Shown here piece by piece: positions 15,238-21,929 of a stretch of 32,888 nucleotides of DNA. Position 1 is the stretch's first letter, and the number at the start of each line of letters is the position of its first letter. This stretch comes from Oscillospiraceae bacterium (GTDB lineage Bacteria > Bacillota > Clostridia > Oscillospirales > Oscillospiraceae), in contig JAFRQP010000030.1 in assembly GCA_017428565.1 (NCBI GenBank), positions 1 through 32,888 on the forward strand. The letters are read 5' to 3'. Made by a program: the position numbers and the translations under genes. The notes beneath the pieces are model-generated. The model had not been told where the DNA came from and did no database searches. It saw only the letters and a program-made list of their open reading frames with translations.

Positions 15238-16409
15238 AACCGCTCCTCCAACAGGGCCGCCGCCTCCCGCAGGCTGATCCCCAGCCTCCGGGCGACTGCC
15301 GCCAGATCCTCAAATTCCGGCTTCTCCCGGCTGACGCCGAAGCCCTCGGCGGTCTTGACGCGCACCGGCCCCGCCTCCGTCTCCACCGTGCGGAAGTCCC
15401 GGCGCAGGGTATAGCGGGGATGGGCAGTCTCCCGCACTCCCAGGGTCCCGGTGTGCCGGAACAGGCAGCGCAGCAGCTCCTCTCGCCGTTCTTGTTTACA
15501 TAATACTGTTAACATAATGCCCGGACGGTTCTTCTTCATGCCGATGGGCGTGGTGAAGACGTCCAGGGCGCCGCCCTCGAAGAGCCGCTCCATGGCGAAG
15601 CCGATCTCCTCCGGCGTGTTGTCGTCCAGATTGCAGCTGAGCTCCAGGATGCTCTCGCGCTCCTCCCCGCTCTCACCCCAGAGGGCACGCAGGATATTAG
15701 GGCTGGCGAAGTCCTTGGTGCCGGTGCCCACGCCGCTTTTCAGCAGACGCATGGCGGGGATCGGCCCGAAGCCGGCGGCGAAGTAACCCAGCAGGGCAGC
15801 GCCCGTGGGGGTGCAGAGCTCGCCTTTTTCGCTGCCGCCCTCGATGGGCAGGCCCCGCAGCAGCAGCGCGGTGGCGGGGGCGGGCACGGGCAGGACGCCG
15901 TGGGCGCATTTCACCGTGCCGCTGCCCACGGCGATGGGCGAGCAGACGATCCGCTCCGGCGCAAGCTCGTGCAGCAGCCAGCACACGCCCAGCACGTCCG
16001 CCAGGGCGTCCAGGCTGCCCAGCTCGTGGAGGTGGATGTTCTCCACCGGCGTGCCGTGGACCTGGCTCTCCGCCTCCGCGATGCGGCGGTAGACGGCGGC
16101 GGCGTCCTTTTTCACCTGCTCCGGCGCGTCCAGGGCCTCGATCCGCGCCAGGATCTCCGCAACAGAGGTATGGGGGTGGTGGTGATGACCGTCCCCGTGC
16201 CCCTCCTCTTCCCCGTGGACGTCCACATGGAAGTGGGTGCCGACAATGCCGCGCTTTTCGTCCCGCTCCGCCCAGACGGTGACGCCCGCGGGCAGGGCGG
16301 CGTTGAGCTTTTTCAGAAAAGCCGCAGGTTCAGGGTGCAGCTCCAGCAGGGCCGCCGCCAGCATGTCCCCGGCGGCGCCCATGGCGCAGTTGAAATACAG
16401 GATCTTCAC
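15234..16409 (-). CDS. larC: Nickel-pincer cofactor nickel insertase LarC
   Basis: LarC inserts nickel into pyridinium-3,5-bisthiocarboxylic acid mononucleotide in a CTP-dependent step. The 391-residue product begins ILYFNCAMGAAGDMLAAALL, a LarC hallmark, and has a His-rich metal-binding segment at about 65-80, NIHLHELGSLDALADVLG, and the C-terminal SCNLDDNTPEEIGFAMERL domain. In Lactobacillus plantarum the two parts are joined by a ribosomal frameshift, while here they are one continuous frame. The start is GTG at 16409, overlapping larE by GTGA. Codons near 15493-15517 (IMLTVLCKQ) are unusually AT-rich and contain two XerD-arm-like motifs. No lactate racemase gene (larA) is in the window. 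Confidence 0.93.
   Translation of the reverse strand: MKILYFNCAMGAAGDMLAAALLELHPEPAAFLKKLNAALPAGVTVWAERDEKRGIVGTHFHVDVHGEEEGHGDGHHHHPHTSVAEILARIEALDAPEQVKKDAAAVYRRIAEAESQVHGTPVENIHLHELGSLDALADVLGVCWLLHELAPERIVCSPIAVGSGTVKCAHGVLPVPAPATALLLRGLPIEGGSEKGELCTPTGAALLGYFAAGFGPIPAMRLLKSGVGTGTKDFASPNILRALWGESGEERESILELSCNLDDNTPEEIGFAMERLFEGGALDVFTTPIGMKKNRPGIMLTVLCKQERREELLRCLFRHTGTLGVRETAHPRYTLRRDFRTVETEAGPVRVKTAEGFGVSREKPEFEDLAAVARRLGISLREAAALLEERF
15493..15517 (-). other. Tandem pair of XerD-arm-like motifs inside larC
   Basis: On the minus strand TTATGTTAACA (15517-15507) is followed three bases later by TTATGTAAACA (15503-15493). Both encode part of IMLTVLCKQ with rare TTA, ACA and GTA codons. 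Confidence 0.5.
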
Positions 16410-17161
16410 AGACTTGTTCTCCTCCCTTCCGGGTCGATGCGGATCTCGGAAAAATCGGCCGCCAGCCGCCGGCGGATCTCCTCCTCCCGCGCATAGGCGG
16501 CGGGAAGCTGCTCCGCCGGAAACTGCAGCAGGGCCGCGCCCCCGCAGGTGCGCAGGCGGAAATCGGTGAAGCCCAGGGAGAAGAGGAAGTCCTCCCCCGC
16601 CTCCACCGCAGCCAGACGCTCGTTTGTGATGCTCTCCCCGGTCTTGACCCGGGTGGCCAGGCAGGCGTAGGCAGGCTTATTCCAGGTAAAGAGCCCCGCC
16701 TCCCGGCTGAGACGCCGGATCTCCGGCTTTGTGAGACCGCAGAGCCGCAGGGGCGACAGCACCCCCAGCTCTCCCAGCGCCCGCATGCCGGGCCGGTCGT
16801 CCGCCGCGTCCGAGGCGTTGGTCCCGTCCAGCAGGAAGGGATAGCCTTCCTCCCGCGCGGCGGCCATAACGGTTGACATAATATTGATCTTGCAAGAATA
16901 GCAGCGATCCGGGCCGTTGGCCCGCACCTCCGGAACGGAGAGCGCGTCCAGCCGCAGCACCCGGGGCTCGATCCCCAGCTCCCGACAGAGGCGCAGGGCG
17001 TCCTCAAACTCGAACTGGGGCTGGAACTGGCTCTTGACGTAGTAGGGCCGGATCTCCGCGCCGCAGGAAAGGCCCGCGTATAGCAGGTAGGCCGAATCCA
17101 CGCCCCCGGAAAAGGCCAGCGCGGCCCTGTGGTAGGCGCGGAAGAAATCTTGAATGGTCAT
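16406..17161 (-). CDS. larE: ATP-dependent sacrificial sulfur transferase LarE, probable iron-sulfur type
   Basis: LarE adenylylates and thiolates the pyridinium dicarboxylate intermediate of nickel-pincer cofactor synthesis. The 251-residue protein has the PP-loop SGGVDS (18-23) and three cysteines in the pattern RCYSCK (Cys87, Cys90) and YACLATR (Cys167). The last matches the sacrificial Cys of the L. plantarum enzyme. The additional pair suggests the form that carries a [4Fe-4S] cluster and can recycle sulfur instead of being consumed. I chose the ATG at 17161, which has GGAGG 11 bases upstream. An ATG at 17179 is too close to any ribosome binding site. It overlaps larC by GTGA. It contains one XerD-arm-like motif at 16871-16881. 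Confidence 0.92.
   Translation of the reverse strand: MTIQDFFRAYHRAALAFSGGVDSAYLLYAGLSCGAEIRPYYVKSQFQPQFEFEDALRLCRELGIEPRVLRLDALSVPEVRANGPDRCYSCKINIMSTVMAAAREEGYPFLLDGTNASDAADDRPGMRALGELGVLSPLRLCGLTKPEIRRLSREAGLFTWNKPAYACLATRVKTGESITNERLAAVEAGEDFLFSLGFTDFRLRTCGGAALLQFPAEQLPAAYAREEEIRRRLAADFSEIRIDPEGRRTSL
16871..16881 (-). other. XerD-arm-like motif inside larE
   Basis: TTATGTCAACC on the minus strand, coding part of NIMSTVM in an AT-rich codon patch of a GC-rich gene. It matches TTATGTNAAC. Confidence 0.4.
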
Positions 17162-17195
17162 AGGCGTATGATCCTCCATTCTCCGGAACCGGCAG

Positions 17196-17266
17196 CCCCT
17201 TCCGTCATCCGGCTTGCGTGAGACGCCGGATGCCACCTCCCCCTTGGGGGGGAGGCAAGAAGCGCC
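17196..17266 (+). repeat. GC-rich palindromic intergenic repeat, type A, inside the lar operon
   Basis: This element fills most of the 121-base gap between larB and larE. Its outline is CCCCTTCCGTCA, a stem-loop around CTTGCGTGAGACG, GCCACCTCCCCC, then GGGGAGGCAAGA and GCGC. The same element occurs in opposite orientation at 28335-28402 with only scattered differences, so it is a dispersed, probably mobilised repeat. It contains no gene. Confidence 0.75.
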
Positions 17267-17282
17267 CCTCGTCCTGTCAAGC

Positions 17283-18035
17283 TCACTCCAGATGATTGAT
17301 CACGCTGGCCATGAAGCCCGCGCCGAAGCCGTTGTCGATGTTCACCACCGCCACCCCGCTGGCGCAGGAATTGAGCATGCTCAAAAGCGCGGCCACGCCG
17401 CCTAAGGAGGCGCCGTAGCCCACGCTGGTGGGCACGGCGATCACCGGGCAGTCGGCCAGACCCCCGATGACCGAGGGCAGGGCCCCCTCCATGCCGGCCA
17501 CGGCCACGATGACCCGGGCGCTCATGATCTCGTCCACATGGCTCAGAAGCCGGTGGATGCCGGAGACGCCCACGTCATAGAGCCGGGTGACCCGGTTGCC
17601 CAGGGCCTCGGCGGTGACGGCGGCCTCCTCGGCCACGGGGATATCGCTGGTGCCGCCGGTGGCCACCACCACGGTTCCCTTGCCCGTGGGCTCCGGCAGC
17701 CTGCCGATCACGCCGGTTTTGGACCGGGGATCATAGCGCAGGGGCAGCTCCGTCTCCAGCAGGGCCGCGGCCTCCGGGGTGAGACGGGTGACCAGCACCG
17801 TCTCCTGCCCCGCCTCGCGCATGGCCTTGGCGATGCCCAGGATGTGCTCCGGCGCCTTGCCCGCGCCGTAGATGACCTCCGGCACGCCCTGGCGCAAGCC
17901 CCGGTGCAGATCCACCTTGGCATAGCCCTCCAGCTCCCGAATGGGCGCGGTCTTCAGCTTCAAAACCGCCTCCTCCACCGAGATGGCCCCGGCTGCCACG
18001 CTCTCCAGCAGAGCGGTGATCTCCTGCTTATCCAT
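17283..18035 (-). CDS. larB: Pyridinium-3,5-biscarboxylic acid mononucleotide synthase LarB
   Basis: LarB carboxylates and hydrolyses nicotinic acid adenine dinucleotide, releasing AMP, in the first step of nickel-pincer cofactor synthesis. The 250-residue length is typical. Visible family motifs are VDLHRGLRQGVPEVIYGAGK, VVATGGTSDIPVAEEAA, RLYDVGVSGIHRLLS and VAVAGMEGALPSVIGGL, followed by PTSVGYGASLGG and NIDNGFGAGF. These place it in the AIR-carboxylase (PurE)-related fold. The ATG at 18035 follows GGAGG with a 6-base gap and overlaps the MOSC gene by 8 bases. The gap to larE is filled by an intergenic repeat. Confidence 0.95.
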   Translation of the reverse strand: MDKQEITALLESVAAGAISVEEAVLKLKTAPIRELEGYAKVDLHRGLRQGVPEVIYGAGKAPEHILGIAKAMREAGQETVLVTRLTPEAAALLETELPLRYDPRSKTGVIGRLPEPTGKGTVVVATGGTSDIPVAEEAAVTAEALGNRVTRLYDVGVSGIHRLLSHVDEIMSARVIVAVAGMEGALPSVIGGLADCPVIAVPTSVGYGASLGGVAALLSMLNSCASGVAVVNIDNGFGAGFMASVINHLE

Positions 18036-18477
18036 TCAGCACCTCCATCGAGTCGCCGGGGCGGACCTCACCCGCCTCCAGTACCCGGACGAAGATCCCC
18101 TCCCGGGGCATGACGCAGTCCCCCGCCTGGCGGCGGATGGCGCAGTCGGCATGGCACTCCTTGCCGATCTGGGTCACCTCACAGAGGGCGCTGCCCAGAC
18201 GCAGCTTCGTCCCCACCGGCAGACGGGACACCTCGATCCCCTCCACCAGCACGTTCTCCGCGAAGGCGCCGGGCAGCAGCGGGAAGGGGATCTTCTCCTG
18301 CAGCCGGGCAACGCTCTCCGCCGAGAGCAGGCTCAGCATCCGGTGCCAGTCCCCGGCGTGGGCGTCCCCGGGGATGCCCAGATGGGGCTCCAGCCGGATC
18401 GCGTCCACCGGGTGCTTCTGCTGGCCCTTCTTCTCGCTGATGCAGACGGCCTTGACGACGGCCTTTTGTTTATTCAT
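18028..18477 (-). CDS. MOSC-domain protein
   Basis: The 149-residue protein is a single MOSC (molybdenum cofactor sulfurase C-terminal) domain. It shows IPGDAHAGDWHRMLSLLS, PGAFAENVLVEGI and the conserved cysteine region QIGKECHADC. MOSC proteins bind or move sulfur and metal-pterin cofactors, and short stand-alone forms in Clostridia usually accompany moaC or mog genes. It overlaps moaC by 8 bases and larB by 8 bases. The ATG at 18477 has GGAGG 7 bases upstream. The other in-frame ATG at 18483 is too close to it. Its place between moaC and larB raises the question of whether it serves molybdenum or nickel cofactor chemistry. Confidence 0.85.
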   Translation of the reverse strand: MNKQKAVVKAVCISEKKGQQKHPVDAIRLEPHLGIPGDAHAGDWHRMLSLLSAESVARLQEKIPFPLLPGAFAENVLVEGIEVSRLPVGTKLRLGSALCEVTQIGKECHADCAIRRQAGDCVMPREGIFVRVLEAGEVRPGDSMEVLNG

Positions 18478-18952
18478 GTTCATCCCTCCGGAAATCCCCG
18501 TGGACCCCGCCGGTCTTTTCCAGCAGGCGGATGTCCGCAATGACCATATCCTTCTGCACGGCCTTGCACATGTCGTAGACCGTCAGCGCCGCGGCGCTCA
18601 CCGCGGTCAGCGCCTCCATCTCCACGCCGGTGCGCCCGTCGCAGGAGACGGCTGCCCGGATCTCCACGCTCTGCCGCTCTTCATCCAGCCAGAGCTTCAT
18701 GTCGATGCCGCCGATGGCCACGGGATGGCACATGGGGATCAGTTCCGGTGTGCGCTTGGCGCCCATGATCCCGGCCACCTGGGCCACGGTGAGCACGTCC
18801 CCCTTCTTCATGCCGCCGCTGCGGATGAGGGCAAAGGTCTCCTCATTCACCAGCACCCGCCCCGCGGCCAGCGCCGTCCGGGTGCTGACGGGCTTTTCGC
18901 CCACGTCCACCATCTTGGCCCGGCCCTGTTCGTTAAAATGGGTAAAATCCAT
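18470..18952 (-). CDS. moaC: Cyclic pyranopterin monophosphate synthase MoaC
   Basis: MoaC converts 3',8-cyclo-7,8-dihydro-GTP to cyclic pyranopterin monophosphate in molybdenum cofactor synthesis. The 160-residue length is standard. It has the motifs MVDVGEKPVSTRTA (14-27), GIMGAKRTPELIPMCHPVAI (61-80) and TGVEMEALTAVSAAALTVYDMCKA with Asp127. The ATG at 18952 has GGAG nine bases before it, and longer upstream frames lack family similarity. It heads the operon behind a clear promoter. No moaA, moaB or moeA is in the window. Confidence 0.95.
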   Translation of the reverse strand: MDFTHFNEQGRAKMVDVGEKPVSTRTALAAGRVLVNEETFALIRSGGMKKGDVLTVAQVAGIMGAKRTPELIPMCHPVAIGGIDMKLWLDEERQSVEIRAAVSCDGRTGVEMEALTAVSAAALTVYDMCKAVQKDMVIADIRLLEKTGGVHGDFRRDEHE

Positions 18953-18993
18953 GGCTTTTCGCTCCGTTCCGGCCCGCAGCTCGGGCCTTCCCC

Positions 18994-19022
18994 AGTGTAA
19001 CACAAAGATCGGTTTTGTGCAA
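18994..19022 (-). promoter_or_regulatory. Promoter of the moaC-lar operon
   Basis: On the minus strand TTGCAC (19022-19017) and TACACT (18999-18994) are separated by 17 bases, about 40 bases before moaC. I saw no moco or nickel riboswitch in the short leader. Confidence 0.7.
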
Positions 19023-19081
19023 TCGGCTGCTCCGGGGTTTTTTCGTCTCTCCAAAAAAAACCGCGTGCCCGCCGTTCCCTC

Positions 19082-19110
19082 TTGACTTGCGCCTTGATTT
19101 AGTGTACCTT
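19082..19110 (+). promoter_or_regulatory. Candidate promoter of the phosphodiester-glycosidase-like lipoprotein gene
   Basis: TTGACT (19082-19087) and TACCTT (19105-19110) are 17 bases apart. The -10 is poor, so this is tentative. Confidence 0.4.
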
Positions 19111-19146
19111 TTTGGTATTCGTCAGAAGATAGAAGGAAACTGTGTT

Positions 19147-20607
19147 ATGAAACATCGAACCTGGAAGGCCTCTTTGGCCGTCTTGCTCCTCGCCGCCCTC
19201 ATCCTGTCTCTGGCCGCCTGCAGCGCGCCTCCGGTCCCGGAGGCCGAGGCCCCCTCTCCGACAGCGGAGATTGCCGAAGCAGCCGGCGCCGAAGCCGCGC
19301 CTGCTTCCACGCCGGAGGCGGCCCCCGCGCCCACGCTTGAACCGACCCCCGAACCCACGCCTGAGCCGACCCCCGAGCCCACGCCCGAACCCACGCCTGA
19401 GCCCATCGTCGGGGAGACGCTCCTGGATGAGGACGGCGACGGGATCATCCCCTATCGCTTCACCTACAAGGGCTCCACGGTCTACGTTCTGTTCGTGCTG
19501 GACCCCTCCCAAGTCTTTGTGGGGACCGCCCTGCCGGAGCCCACCGCCTACGGCGGCCGCGGGCTGACGCTGGACGTCCTGGCCGGGCAGTACGGCGCCA
19601 TCGCCGGAATCAACGCGGGCGGCTTCAAGGACGAGGACGGCACCGGGGCCGGCTGGCCTCCCCAGGGCATCACCTACAGCCTCAGCGTCAACTTTGAGGG
19701 CGAGGAAAGCGGCCCTGTGGCCGGACTGGACGGGAGCGACCATCTGTGGGTCGGATACTACTCCTATGAGGACTGCGAGGCCGTCGGTCTGCGCGACGCG
19801 GTCAGCTTCGGGCCCTATCTGGTTCAGAACGGCGTGAAGGCGGATCCGGCCAAACTGGATTCCGGCATCGGCGCAAGAACGCTGGTCGGCCAGCGGGAGG
19901 ACGGCGTTATGGTCCTGGTCGCCATCGACGGGCGGCAGGGCTACAGCATCGGGCTGACCATGGGAGACTGCATCGACATCATGGCGGACAAGCTGGGCTG
20001 CGTCAACGCCGCCAACATGGACGGCGGCAACTCCACCTGCATGCTGCTCCACGGGGAGGCCGTGAACCGCTCCGCCAACCAGGCGGGAGGCACCCGCGTG
20101 CTGCCCAACGCCTGGCTCGTGGCCCCGCTTCCGGAGGGCTACGTCCGTCCGGAGGGGGTCCCGGAATCCGTCGTGATTCCCGACAACGCCCTGGGCGAGA
20201 TCCGGGAATACGAGGCGGAGATCACGGACGAGGCCACGCTGGAACGGTTGTACACCTTCTCCTGGGTGTTCACCAAGGCCTACTACGGCTATTTCGGCAC
20301 CCAGTGGTACGACAAGCATTATCCCGATCTGTCCCAGTACGTGGCCCGGGAATGCGAGCTGCGGGAACGGATGGATCTTGCGTCCATGGACCGGGCCTGG
20401 GTCAACACCAGGACCAACGAAGTGACCGCGCTGCAGCTGGACGGCGTATATCAGAACGCCGACGGGAGCTATGACCTGTATATCACGCTGGACATGGTGG
20501 AGCGGGCCCCCTACTGGAAATATGAGGCCACCGGCACCAGGCTCCGCATCACCGTGGCGGAGGCGCCGGAGACCCCGCTGGGCTTCCTGGCCCTGGCGAC
20601 CTATTGA
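19147..20607 (+). CDS. Lipoprotein with a phosphodiester glycosidase (NAGPA-like) domain
   Basis: The 486-residue protein has a lipoprotein signal peptide (lipobox LAAC, Cys25), a Pro/Glu/Ala-rich spacer (about 26-87) with about six Thr-Pro-Glu-Pro repeats, and a phosphodiester glycosidase (PF09992-like) domain at about 100-330. Diagnostic segments are AIAGINAGGF (151-160), FGPYLVQNGV, GARTLVGQ, VLVAIDGRQGYSIGLTM and NMDGGNSTCM (290-299). Family members cut sugar-phosphodiester links. Bacterial ones may act on wall glycopolymers or glycolipids. A C-terminal domain (about 340-486), with aromatic-rich strands and no clear family, may bind substrate. The ATG at 19147 has AAGGAAA about 10 bases upstream. 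The spacer suggests display through the cell wall. Confidence 0.85.
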   Translation: MKHRTWKASLAVLLLAALILSLAACSAPPVPEAEAPSPTAEIAEAAGAEAAPASTPEAAPAPTLEPTPEPTPEPTPEPTPEPTPEPIVGETLLDEDGDGIIPYRFTYKGSTVYVLFVLDPSQVFVGTALPEPTAYGGRGLTLDVLAGQYGAIAGINAGGFKDEDGTGAGWPPQGITYSLSVNFEGEESGPVAGLDGSDHLWVGYYSYEDCEAVGLRDAVSFGPYLVQNGVKADPAKLDSGIGARTLVGQREDGVMVLVAIDGRQGYSIGLTMGDCIDIMADKLGCVNAANMDGGNSTCMLLHGEAVNRSANQAGGTRVLPNAWLVAPLPEGYVRPEGVPESVVIPDNALGEIREYEAEITDEATLERLYTFSWVFTKAYYGYFGTQWYDKHYPDLSQYVARECELRERMDLASMDRAWVNTRTNEVTALQLDGVYQNADGSYDLYITLDMVERAPYWKYEATGTRLRITVAEAPETPLGFLALATY

Positions 20608-20621
20608 TTTGACCAAACACG

Positions 20622-20666
20622 AAATCAGAGGCGAATCCGCAATATAGACGGATTCGCCTCTGATTT
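20622..20666. terminator. Bidirectional intrinsic terminator
   Basis: A perfect 18-base-pair stem (20622-20639 with 20649-20666) with a 9-base loop and T-rich flanks on the plus strand (TTTCTGTTCT) lies between convergent genes. Confidence 0.85.
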
Positions 20667-20680
20667 TCTGTTCTGCCGTC

Positions 20681-21817
20681 TCAGTCCCCTTCGGCGGCGA
20701 GCAGCGGATCGTAATAGTTCACCAGCAGATCCACGCAGGCGCCGTAGCTCTTGAGCCCCAGCTCCTGGTCATAGCTCTGGAGAAAGCCCTCGTACACCGT
20801 GTTGGAGACCTGCCGCGCAGGGGTCTCGAACTGCTTCCAGTATTCCCGGTTGGCGTCAAAGTCCCGCCGCACGTCCTCGTTCAGGCTCTGGTAGATCTCC
20901 TGCCAGGCGGCGTAGTCCACATCGTGGAGGGCGTTTCCCAGGTGGGTGTAGGCCAACAGCGCCGCGGCGTAGACATACTCCGGCTCCCCGTAGTCCAGGC
21001 AGGCCAGCACCGCCACGAAGTTGGCCTCCTGCTCCCGGGCCACACCCCGCTGGTGGGCCAGCTCATGGGCCACCGTGGCCGGAAACTCGCAGCTTGGGCA
21101 GTCGGTGTTCACGTTGGCCTCAGCCGTGAGGGGGAAGAAAAAGCCGGTGAAGTCGATGTAGCTCATGACGCGGGAGAAGAACACGCCCTTGGCCCGCACC
21201 TCCGGTCCCTCCAGACAGGGGTAGCGCTCCTCCAGGCCCAGATAGACCTCCGGAGATTTCTGCAGCACCGCCCGCCGGTCCAGATCGCAGACGCCGTTTT
21301 CGTCCCGGGGCACCCGGTCGGAATACTCGTTGGCCAGGCCGGCGAAGTAGGCGGTCACCCGCTGAAGCTGCTCCACGCTGATCTTCTCGTGGGGCAGGCC
21401 GCTGCGGGTCATGAAGTCGTCCCCATAGTAAAACACGCCCCAGAGCAGGCAGAAGCTGCCGTAAAACACCGCCCCCGCCGTCAGCAGCGCGGTGAGGATG
21501 AGGTAGAGCCGCTTCGCCCACTCTTTGCGCCGGATCATCCGAACAATGGTAAGGATTATGTAAACCAATCCGCCGATGACCGCCGCCGCGATCAGCAGCT
21601 CCGCCAGGGAGAAGGGCAGCACGTTGGTCGCCCGGCTGAGAAAGCGGTGCGCCGGGCGCACAAAGCGCTCGGAGAGGGTCTGGTTCAGCGCATGATCCCC
21701 CCGGGTGGCCAGGTGCAGGCCGATGATCAGGGCATTCAGCAGGATCAGCACATGGCGGACGGGGCAGAGCTTCCATATGGCGGCAAGGCCGCGTTTTTCG
21801 GTCTTCACGTTTTCCAT
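20681..21817 (-). CDS. DUF3810 membrane protein with an HExxH zinc-protease motif
   Basis: The 378-residue protein has three N-terminal membrane segments (about 20-37, 68-93 and 104-130). A large outer domain follows, with HELAH (251-255) preceded by CEFPATVA and followed by RGVAREQEANF, whose Glu264 could be the third zinc ligand. This pattern fits DUF3810, a gluzincin-like family of unknown substrate. Other features are GVFFSRVMSYIDFTGFFFPLT before the active site and CPSC (240-243). The gene stands alone between two terminators. An AT-rich codon patch at 21552-21570 in the second membrane segment holds a XerD-arm-like motif. The function is unknown, and an envelope protease is inferred. 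Confidence 0.85.
   Translation of the reverse strand: MENVKTEKRGLAAIWKLCPVRHVLILLNALIIGLHLATRGDHALNQTLSERFVRPAHRFLSRATNVLPFSLAELLIAAAVIGGLVYIILTIVRMIRRKEWAKRLYLILTALLTAGAVFYGSFCLLWGVFYYGDDFMTRSGLPHEKISVEQLQRVTAYFAGLANEYSDRVPRDENGVCDLDRRAVLQKSPEVYLGLEERYPCLEGPEVRAKGVFFSRVMSYIDFTGFFFPLTAEANVNTDCPSCEFPATVAHELAHQRGVAREQEANFVAVLACLDYGEPEYVYAAALLAYTHLGNALHDVDYAAWQEIYQSLNEDVRRDFDANREYWKQFETPARQVSNTVYEGFLQSYDQELGLKSYGACVDLLVNYYDPLLAAEGD
21556..21566 (+). other. XerD-arm-like motif inside the DUF3810 gene
   Basis: TTATGTAAACC. It is part of a 16-base exact repeat, GATTATGTAAACCAAT, that also occurs at 14293-14308. Confidence 0.45.
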
Positions 21818-21887
21818 GGCCGTATTCTACACCCTCCCCCGCCCCGCGCGCAAGAGGAACATGCTGGAGACGCGCCCCGGCGCAAAA

Positions 21888-21915
21888 GGCAGACAGCCAC
21901 AATTGGCTGTCTGCC
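21888..21915 (-). terminator. Intrinsic terminator after the second anti-sigma gene
   Basis: A perfect 12-base-pair stem (21888-21899 with 21904-21915), loop CAAT, is followed on the minus strand by TTTTG, 15 bases after the anti-sigma stop. Confidence 0.8.
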
Positions 21916-21929
21916 TGTGTTTATGGGGT

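Noticed and set aside
17162-17236. A longer LarE start within the intergenic repeat
   Set aside because: The added residues come from the GC-rich palindrome and have no counterpart in LarE proteins.
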